Assembly (NCBI RefSeq): GCF_000250635.1
Contig: NC_016940.1
Coordinates: forward strand, 968,995-1,032,994
Length of the DNA stretch: 64,000 nt
Direction: 5' to 3'
Origin: Saprospira grandis str. Lewin
GTDB lineage: Bacteria; Bacteroidota; Bacteroidia; Chitinophagales; Saprospiraceae
The stretch's first letter is position 1, and each line of letters begins with the position of its first letter. The position numbers and the translations under genes were made by a program. The notes beneath the pieces were generated by a model that was not told the DNA's origin, searched no databases, and saw only the letters and a list, made by a program, of their open reading frames with translations. Below are positions 7,459-13,547 of the stretch, piece by piece.

Positions 7459-8958
7459 TTATTTTCCACCAATCTGAACCCCTGATCTAGTCACATAATC
7501 ATATGTTATTTCTGTAGTTTCTCGACCGAGAAAGTAACCAGTAAAACCTCCAACAGCAGAGCCAATAACTGCTCCGATTCCAGCTCCAGGTATAGCGCAA
7601 ACACCAGCACCTACAGAACCGGCCGCTCCTCCAATTGCAGCTCCTCCAGCTGCACCTAATTTAGCGCCTATATAAGCTCCAGCCATGCCCCCTACAACAC
7701 TAGTTATTGTTCTTGGTTCGTAGCCAGAAGTATGTATTTCATATAAATCTAATCCAATTGAAACTATCCCTAAGATTCTACCACCAACTTTTAACCCTTT
7801 TAGAGCTTTCACACTAGCTGCACTTCCTCGTATTGCGGTAATAGTACCTTTATTTGCGAAAGCATCCGAAACAGCATAGGTCCCATCTCTAGCAACAAAA
7901 TAAACATCTTTTCCCATAGCATCTATGTACTTACCGACTTTAGCCCAAGTACGCCCCCGCCTTACAAATTCTAGCTCCTTCTTAATAGCTTCCGACTCTT
8001 TAATAGCCTCTTTCCATGAGGCCTTAGTAGTATAGCCCATTTCTATCCTAGATTCAGCACTCCAAGCTTTCCATTGTGCGTCTGTTATTACTTCTGGATT
8101 ACTAACATCTATCCCCTCTACAATAAGTGTTGTAGAAGCATTAGCCCGTCCTGTTTTTTTAGATGGGACCTCAGTTGCAAACCAGTTATATCTAGAGTAT
8201 CTACCATATTTTGTAGAATTGAACCCATTTTTTATTATGCCTTCTGCAGCATCAGTATTATGGTATAGTTTTTCTGGGGGAGGATCACCTCCACCATTAG
8301 CCACTTCTGCCACATAACTCCTCGCAAAGGAGGTAGAGCTAATTTCCGTTGATACAGTAGCTTTATAAGACTCTTCTTTTTCTGGATAGCCCACACTTGC
8401 CCCAGAAGCATCCGTATAATAAATCGGATTTCCATCAAAGGTATTATAGGGCGATTGATGCGGGAAGGTAATGGGATCCGCAGACCACCAACGGCCCATG
8501 CGCCCATCTAGCTCTCTAAAGTATGTAGTATGATGCCCTGAGCCAATTTCTGGACTTTTGCGCATTCCATTATGGCCATATTCGGGAGGAATAGCCCCAG
8601 GAAAGTTCCGGCCAGGCATTTCCCAACCGTAGGCATAAGCATCTGTAGCCGATAATACATCTGCAAGATAGTAAGTTGCTACCGTTAAGTCTGTTCCCAT
8701 TGGGAGCTTAATATCGCTAATTTCCATCCGCAAATCTCCTCGGAAATTGCTTAGCGCATAACGATGATAGCCTCTTTCGTTTTGATATTGTACTGGAGCT
8801 GCGCTATCTATATCACTATAAAACGCTATGCCTTCTCTTCTCAATGTCGCCACGCCCAGTTCTTGCGTACGCAAATAAACTGCTGTAGAGATTTCTGTCG
8901 TCACTGTTGAGTAGGGTGTCCAAGCGGGTTTGGCTTCATACTCATAAGTAGCTTCCAA
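7459..8958 (-). CDS. Orphan Rhs tip with C-terminal toxin domain (5'-truncated)
   Basis: 499 codons, open from a TTG at 8958; the frame stays open to a TAG at about 8980, inside the junction sequence, and has no convincing native start. Residues 1-185 are the end of an Rhs/YD-repeat shell with the family hallmark FRELDGRMGRWWSADPITF ... YNTFDGNPIYYTDASG. After this the sequence is polymorphic: residues about 225-330 include KLYHNTDAAEGIIKNGF and WFATEV, weakly reminiscent of ADP-ribosyltransferase-like toxin folds, and residues about 425-485 are a glycine-zipper (AGAYIGAKLGAAGGAAIGGA). The large N-terminal Rhs region is missing, so this is a displaced tip module rather than a full toxin gene. 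The presumed immunity gene follows at 6920-7369. Confidence 0.75.
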   Translation of the reverse strand: MEATYEYEAKPAWTPYSTVTTEISTAVYLRTQELGVATLRREGIAFYSDIDSAAPVQYQNERGYHRYALSNFRGDLRMEISDIKLPMGTDLTVATYYLADVLSATDAYAYGWEMPGRNFPGAIPPEYGHNGMRKSPEIGSGHHTTYFRELDGRMGRWWSADPITFPHQSPYNTFDGNPIYYTDASGASVGYPEKEESYKATVSTEISSTSFARSYVAEVANGGGDPPPEKLYHNTDAAEGIIKNGFNSTKYGRYSRYNWFATEVPSKKTGRANASTTLIVEGIDVSNPEVITDAQWKAWSAESRIEMGYTTKASWKEAIKESEAIKKELEFVRRGRTWAKVGKYIDAMGKDVYFVARDGTYAVSDAFANKGTITAIRGSAASVKALKGLKVGGRILGIVSIGLDLYEIHTSGYEPRTITSVVGGMAGAYIGAKLGAAGGAAIGGAAGSVGAGVCAIPGAGIGAVIGSAVGGFTGYFLGRETTEITYDYVTRSGVQIGGK

Positions 8959-8965
8959 TGCCCAT

Positions 8966-9003
8966 TTTATTTCAAAGAACGAGAGCTAAAGATACTATTT
9001 TTT
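8966..9003. repeat. Shared junction sequence of Rhs cassette 1
   Basis: TTTCAAAGAACGAGAGC followed by TAAAGATACTATTTTTTGGGG matches the junction at 11186-11219 almost base for base, although the two join different points of the rhs reading frame. It marks where the rhs sequence ends and block C begins. Confidence 0.7.
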
Positions 9004-9526
9004 GGGGCCTGCCGCCTAAGGCGGCCGGGCCCTTGCAGGGCTCGCAAGGCTGCTCGGCCCTGCGGGCTTCGCCCTTGGTCTGCCGCTGCGCGGCACCCTT
9101 ACAGGCCCCTAGGCCTGCGGCGGCTTCGCCGCCTGCTAGCTGTGGCTGCAGGTTGAAACCAGCAGCCAATTTAGGTACAGCATAGTCCCCTCAGAACCAA
9201 CAACTGGCCTGCAGCTTAAAAGCCGCAGGACCTGAAAACATAATACCTCCTTTCCATAAACAAAGCAGGGGCTTTTAAGCCGCTGCGGCGAGAAAGACCA
9301 AAGCCCAACAAGAATGGCTGCGGCCTTTAGGCTGCAGATAGCGGCAAAGCCGCCATGGCCGAAGGCCAAACGGCCACAACAAGCCCTTTAGGGCGCAGTT
9401 CGACGACCAAAGGGAGTAACCGATGTGCAGGGGTGGCCGAAGGCCAGACCCAGCGGGCGCAGCCCGCGCAGGGCCGAGCGAGCAGCGAGCCCCGAAACGT
9501 AGCGCCCGCCGAAGGCGGGAGGCCCC
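9004..9526. repeat. Composite GC-rich palindromic block C
   Basis: Left arm 9004-9117 (GGGGCCTGCCGCC ... CCTAGGCC), centre 9118-9376, right arm 9377-9526 (GGGCGCAGTTCGACGACC ... GGCGGGAGGCCCC). The right arm is almost the same as that of block D (TTCGACGACCAA(A/C)GGGAGTAACCGATGTGCAGG and onward). It separates Rhs cassettes 1 and 2. The next 75 bp up to 9603 hold nothing recognisable. Confidence 0.75.
9118..9376. repeat. Long dispersed repeat, copy 2
   Basis: Second copy of the element at 6420-6672, same orientation, about 2.7 kb away. Direct repeats of this size and identity around one toxin/immunity module could recombine and delete or exchange it. Confidence 0.8.
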
Positions 9527-9603
9527 TACTACAAATCAATATAGATAGAATAACTGGCCGAGTATGGACGTGAACTAGTACGGATGAACGCCTATCCCAA
9601 ATA

Positions 9604-10020
9604 TCACCAAATACTATCCAAAATCTTTTCCCACCATTTTTTTTTGTACTTAGGAGTCCCTAGAATTTTTTCATGTTGTTTCTCTGATAGGCTATTTAAA
9701 GGTCTTTTTGTCCAGTATGGTAATTTCACATTTGGCTCAACTTGCCCCCCAAAATCCTTTAAGACCTTTAGTAAATGTCCCTCTAGATAATATAACCTAA
9801 AAGTAGTAGTATAAAGTTTTAACTCATTATTATTGGTGTCTACTTCAACTTCCACTGAAGAAGAACCTTCAAGATAGATATCAACATAATAATTCTTTTC
9901 TTCTAAATCTAGAGAACTGAAATCAAAGTCAGTACCTGAATTTTTTAACAGAGCACTTCGGATTTCTTTTATTTTGGGTAGATTATTGAATGAAACAATA
10001 TATTTTAAATGCATTGGCAT
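9604..10020 (-). CDS. Hypothetical protein, probable immunity protein of Rhs toxin 2
   Basis: 138 residues from the ATG at 10020 (MPMHLKYIVSFNN; a second ATG is at 10014). The frame is open to a TTG at 10047 inside the toxin gene, but the ATG placed 7 bp after the toxin stop is the natural start. Soluble, mixed charge, ending in a basic, Trp-rich tail (KKKWWEKILDSIW). It does not resemble the other immunity candidates. Tight coupling to the toxin gene is the only functional clue. Confidence 0.6.
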   Translation of the reverse strand: MPMHLKYIVSFNNLPKIKEIRSALLKNSGTDFDFSSLDLEEKNYYVDIYLEGSSSVEVEVDTNNNELKLYTTTFRLYYLEGHLLKVLKDFGGQVEPNVKLPYWTKRPLNSLSEKQHEKILGTPKYKKKWWEKILDSIW

Positions 10021-10027
10021 TGGAAGA

Positions 10028-11185
10028 CTATTTAACAGTTTTATCAAAAAAATCTCTTAATCCATAAGGTGATCTAGTTCCATGGGGAGGTTTTATATAA
10101 AAAGTTTTTGGAATATTCATGCCTCCCTTATTCATTAAATCTATACAATATGTCGTGCAGTTTTTCCCACCAAGCAATCCAAACATATTATAGTATGGTG
10201 GTCGTAAAACACTTTTTCTAGCTGCACTCTGTATGAGACTAAACTGTTTGGGATGTATAGATATTTCTTGCCAAGTATAATGTTTAAATTTTTCTGAAGT
10301 AATTGGTCGATTTCGTGCCAACCCTGGCCTGAGCGTAGCAGTAAGAATCGGATTATCACGACCTTTATAAATTAAATCAAAAACTTCATCATCTAATTGT
10401 AAAGCGCTATGCGCCTGTCGAGGAGACGCCCCCGTTTTTGTTCCTAGTTTAATTATTTTTTTAGTTCCTGATTGAGCTAGATCCGTAAAAGAAGTAGGAG
10501 GCAAACTATAACCTGTCGCATATTCAACAGCTTGATCTGCCACTTCATCAGCAATCTCACGTGCAACATTTGCAGACATTCCACTTGCAGCTATGGCCAG
10601 CCCTGGTCCTACTACTACGGCAACGGTCCCCATAGTGCCTACAACACTGCTTACCCCTCTTCCATAATCACTCGAATAGATGCCACTATTCCAACTCGCC
10701 CTCCACTTGTCAGCATAAGGTGAATTCGGATCATAAATTGGTTCGTACCGTCCTTCTGCAATACGCGATTCTATATTGTTGACAATTGGGTTATTTCCCT
10801 TTTTTTTCAGCTTTAGGTAAGTATTGACATCCGCTTGGGTATAGCCTATACTTCTCATATACTTGATAAACGCAGCACGCTTTTTAGCATGTTTACCTGC
10901 TTTGCCTTTTTTAATAGCTGCTCTCTCGGTCCAACCACCATATTCCTCATCCCAAACTTGCCCATTGGCTTCTCTATGTTCAATTTCTTCCTCTGAACAG
11001 TCAGGACATCCAGAATCTGCCCCTAAGGGATCTACATAGTAAATTGGGTTGCCATCAAAAGCCGAATAAGGAGACATTCCTGCATGAATCACAGGATCCG
11101 CAGACCACCAGCGCCCCATCCGCCCATCTAGCTCTCTAAAGTATGTAGTATGATGCCCTGAGCCAATTTCTGGGCTTTTGCGCAT
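10028..11185 (-). CDS. Orphan Rhs tip with a different C-terminal toxin domain (5'-truncated)
   Basis: 385 residues starting at an internal Rhs methionine (MRKSPEIGSGHH). Residues 1-55 carry the conserved Rhs core FRELDGRMGRWWSADP ... YSAFDGNPIYYVDPLG, about 90 bp of which is nearly identical in DNA to cassette 1 (8475-8565 against 11094-11185); after that the two proteins diverge completely, the classic polymorphic-toxin pattern. The last 130 residues contain GGKNCTTYCIDLMNKGG, a Cys-containing motif seen in papain-like or NlpC-like folds, but I cannot assign an activity. The rest of the rhs gene is absent; the 5' end abuts the junction repeat at 11186. Confidence 0.75.
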   Translation of the reverse strand: MRKSPEIGSGHHTTYFRELDGRMGRWWSADPVIHAGMSPYSAFDGNPIYYVDPLGADSGCPDCSEEEIEHREANGQVWDEEYGGWTERAAIKKGKAGKHAKKRAAFIKYMRSIGYTQADVNTYLKLKKKGNNPIVNNIESRIAEGRYEPIYDPNSPYADKWRASWNSGIYSSDYGRGVSSVVGTMGTVAVVVGPGLAIAASGMSANVAREIADEVADQAVEYATGYSLPPTSFTDLAQSGTKKIIKLGTKTGASPRQAHSALQLDDEVFDLIYKGRDNPILTATLRPGLARNRPITSEKFKHYTWQEISIHPKQFSLIQSAARKSVLRPPYYNMFGLLGGKNCTTYCIDLMNKGGMNIPKTFYIKPPHGTRSPYGLRDFFDKTVK

Positions 11186-11219
11186 TTCAAAAAACGAGAG
11201 CTAAAGATACTATTTTTTT
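11186..11219. repeat. Shared junction sequence of Rhs cassette 2
   Basis: TTTCAAAAAACGAGAGCTAA followed by AGATACTATTTTTTT, the counterpart of 8966-9003. In both cassettes the frame reads back into it to the same TAG. Confidence 0.7.
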
Positions 11220-11406
11220 GGGGCCTGCCGCCTTCGGCGGCCGGGCCCTTGCAGGGCTCGCAAGCCTGCTCGGCCCTGCGCCAGCAAGCTGGCTAGGTCT
11301 GCCGCTACGCGGCCCCCTTTCAGGCCCCTAGGCCAAGTCGCTTCGGGCCTTTGCGGCGGCTTCGCCGCCTGCTAGCCGTGGCTGCAGGTTGAAACCAGCA
11401 GCCATA

Positions 11407-11480
11407 CAACAACCCCATTCTACATCTATAGTGCGGAGAGGATTAAAATCCTCTACCGCTTTGAACAAGGGTTGTTTTTT
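11407..11480 (+). other. Structured hairpin element with T-run
   Basis: AACAACCC (11407-11414) pairs with GGGTTGTT (11469-11476), enclosing a second stem built on GCGGAGAGGATT / AATCCTCTACCGC; the outer stem runs into TTTTTTC. This looks like a two-stem RNA or an intrinsic-terminator-like structure in plus orientation, although no plus-strand gene precedes it. Confidence 0.4.
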
Positions 11481-11617
11481 CTTTGGTAGTTTGATTTTGT
11501 TTTTTTCTCCCCCATAAATTTCATAATAACCCTAGGGCCAAGGCCCTAGGCTATTGAAAAAATCGCCATCCCCTCATTCGAGGGGATTTTCTGTTCCACT
11601 AGGCTCCATCAGCAAAG

Positions 11618-11736
11618 AAGGGCTAAAATGTTTATTTATGGAGGGTTTCAACCCTCCATTGAACACAAAAATGCATTCGTTAATTGGCTGTAGGTTTCAA
11701 CCTACAGGCCCATATAGCAGGCCCCTAGGGCCGCAG
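11618..11736. repeat. About 115-bp hairpin repeat, copy 1
   Basis: Contains GGAGGGTTTCAACCCTCC and CTGTAGGTTTCAACCTACAG, two perfect hairpins separated by ATTGAACACAAAAATGCATT, then GGCCCATATAGCAGGCCC. The same sequence, with a few changes in the first hairpin, recurs at 13291-13413. Confidence 0.85.
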
Positions 11737-11938
11737 GCCACAACAAGCCCTTTAGGGCGCAGTTCGACGACCAACGGGAGTAACCGATGTGCAGGGGTGG
11801 CCGAAGGCCAGACCCAGCGGGCGCAGCCCGCGCAGGGCCGAGCGAACAGCGAGCCCCGAAACGTAGCGCCCGCCAAAGGCGGGAGGCCTATACAAAACAG
11901 CTATCAGCTTTCATATCTTAGATCTGCCAACTATTCTT

Positions 11939-12352
11939 CTAATAGTTTTGTTCATATCTTAGATTTACCAACTTTTTTTCTAAAAAGTCATCTCCAGGAT
12001 TAAGCTTTAAGGCCTCTAGCAAATGATATTCAGCTAAATACAAAGCATAGGGCATGTACAGAAGACAATTTCTCAGTAAAATACAACAGTCAAAATGTGC
12101 TTGATATTTTTTTTCACTGCTTTTTGAATGCCATAAAGGGTAAGCATAAAATGCATAGTAAACCATCTGATAATCACTATAACTCCATATAGTAATTGCA
12201 ACCTTTCTCCAAAAGGCTGCTTGCTCTTCTTTTTTCTCACTTTCGGGCGTTTTAGTCCGATCTAACTCTGCCCAAACCTCTCCAAATCTGCCTTCCTGAA
12301 TAAGTTTAATCATTTTTTTAAAGCGAATCTCTTCTAGAATTTCAAGTAACAT
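11939..12352 (-). CDS. Hypothetical protein, orphan immunity-like paralog 1
   Basis: 137 residues, helical. Its C-terminus (AEYHLLEALKLNPGDDFLEK) matches that of its upstream neighbour (AIYHLREALALAPDKEENK), so the two are paralogs ending in a TPR-like helix pair. Its ATG lies inside the end of the upstream gene (11-bp overlap), indicating translational coupling. No toxin gene precedes the pair. Function unknown; being in the Rhs cassette region suggests immunity proteins kept after their toxin was lost. Confidence 0.6.
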   Translation of the reverse strand: MLLEILEEIRFKKMIKLIQEGRFGEVWAELDRTKTPESEKKEEQAAFWRKVAITIWSYSDYQMVYYAFYAYPLWHSKSSEKKYQAHFDCCILLRNCLLYMPYALYLAEYHLLEALKLNPGDDFLEKKLVNLRYEQNY

Positions 12353-12698
12353 TGTCTAAGAGTTTTTCTAACTGTAATTTATTTTCTTCTTTATCAGGCG
12401 CAAGAGCCAAAGCCTCTCTTAAGTGATAAATGGCCGTCATTTTGCCTCCTCCCATGATGTCATTCATTTCTGCAGAAAGTATGTGGCCTAAGGTTTCATG
12501 TATAGCCAAATGCTTCTCTATTGGCCAATAGGATAATAAATAAACAAAAAAACCATAACAACTTATTGCGGGACCTTCTTCTCTAAGCTGTGCAATGATG
12601 ATAGACGTCATTTTCTCTAAGCTCCAATCTTTGGCTACAACCATTGCATTCTCATATTCTGCAAAGAATACACATTCTACAAATTTTTCCTCTTTCAT
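12342..12698 (-). CDS. Hypothetical protein, orphan immunity-like paralog 2
   Basis: 118 residues, helical, with a TPR-like C-terminal segment (MTAIYHLREALALAPDKEEN). First gene of a two-gene unit with its paralog at 11939. Its start codon lies 12 bp after a solitary IS end (12711-12785), precisely where the IS would have its own orfA, so the IS leader may now provide its promoter. No enzymatic motif is visible. Confidence 0.6.
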   Translation of the reverse strand: MKEEKFVECVFFAEYENAMVVAKDWSLEKMTSIIIAQLREEGPAISCYGFFVYLLSYWPIEKHLAIHETLGHILSAEMNDIMGGGKMTAIYHLREALALAPDKEENKLQLEKLLDNVT

Positions 12699-12710
12699 TA
12701 TCTATTTATT

Positions 12711-12785
12711 TTAGTGCTTCATTATACGACTTTTTTCTTTCGTTTTTCCACCTTAAACTACTGTCCTAATTTTGGGGGTAAGGGC
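12711..12785 (-). mobile_element. Solitary left end of the second IS3-family element (ISb)
   Basis: About 75 bp matching 34360-34433 apart from one inserted T: on the minus strand GCCCTTACCCCCAAAATTAG, then GACAGTAGTTTAAGGTGG, then GTCGTATAATGAAGCACTAA. In the real IS this stretch is the terminal repeat plus the leader of orfA. Here no transposase follows; the immunity-like gene at 12698 takes its place. Confidence 0.8.
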
Positions 12786-12804
12786 TATTCGTACAGATGA
12801 ACAG

Positions 12805-13197
12805 CTATTTCCCTTTTTCTAATAGAGGAAATATATATTTATTTTGCCCCCTATCAAAAAATGCTTCATAAGCAACCATTTCTACTCCATAATATTTAGC
12901 GGCCCAACTAGCCATAGCGAAAAAAAAGCCTTCCTTTTGATAATCAGCACAATGAAAGTTAATTGACCTAATCTTTATTAGAGTTGACTCATTCACACAA
13001 CTTACAACATCCACATTTTTTAAAAACCATTCTAAACCCAACTTTAAGTATTCACGAACTTCTTTATTAACATTCACATTTTCTAAATCCAATAATACGC
13101 TATCGTCATTTACAGGATTGGTATTTGTAACAACCTCTGCATCAATAGTTATTGAAATACCCCAATCAGCTTTTAACAACCTAAATGTGTGTACCAT
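12805..13197 (-). CDS. Hypothetical protein, orphan immunity-like
   Basis: 130 residues, acidic, starts MVHTFRLLKADWGISITIDA. No signal peptide or known motif. AT-rich, alone, between the solitary IS end and block E, on the same strand as the toxin cassettes. Size, composition and place fit an orphan immunity protein, but there is no direct evidence. Confidence 0.55.
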   Translation of the reverse strand: MVHTFRLLKADWGISITIDAEVVTNTNPVNDDSVLLDLENVNVNKEVREYLKLGLEWFLKNVDVVSCVNESTLIKIRSINFHCADYQKEGFFFAMASWAAKYYGVEMVAYEAFFDRGQNKYIFPLLEKGK

Positions 13198-13290
13198 TTT
13201 AATCTAATTTGGTCATCTGAAGACTAATGATGAACAATAATATTTCCTACCATATACTAACAAAAGCGACTTAGCTCCCTTCTCAAAGAA

Positions 13291-13413
13291 CAAGGGCGAA
13301 AATGTTTATTTATGGAGGGTTTCCCCCCTCCATTGAACACAAAAATGCATTCGTTAATTGGCTGTAGGTTTCAACCTACAGGCCCATATAGCAGGCCCGT
13401 AGGGCCGCAGGCC
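13291..13413. repeat. About 115-bp hairpin repeat, copy 2
   Basis: Counterpart of 11618-11736, same orientation. The first hairpin reads GGAGGGTTTCCCCCCTCC here. The two copies bracket the three orphan immunity-like genes (distance about 1.67 kb), so recombination between them could excise that segment. Confidence 0.85.
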
Positions 13414-13530
13414 TAGCGATGGTAGGCAGTGCGGCAAAGCCGCAGAGCAAGCAAAAACTTGTTTTTTGCGCAGGGCCGAGCGAACAGCGAGCTGCCGAAC
13501 GTAGCGCCGCAGCTTTGCTGCGGAGGCCCC
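13392..13530. repeat. GC-rich stem-loop repeat, copy E
   Basis: GGCCCGTAGGGCCGCAGGCC, GGCCTAGCGATGG, GCAGGGCCGAGCGAACAGCG and GCTGCGGAGGCCCCAAAAAA. It closes the toxin/immunity region; the CHAT gene ends 18 bp further on. With the hairpin repeat it fills the 350-bp gap 13198-13547. Confidence 0.75.
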
Positions 13531-13547
13531 AAAAAAAGAAGCACCTC

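Larger units (their letters stand above)
11220..11888. repeat. Composite GC-rich palindromic block D with hairpin-rich centre
   Basis: Left arm 11220-11340 (GGGGCCTGCCGCCTTCGGCG...), then CTGCTAGCCGTGGCTGCAGG as in blocks B and C, then a different centre (11400-11736) packed with hairpins, then a right arm 11737-11888 matching block C. It separates Rhs cassette 2 from the orphan immunity genes. No protein-coding gene is supported in this 750-bp gap. Confidence 0.75.
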
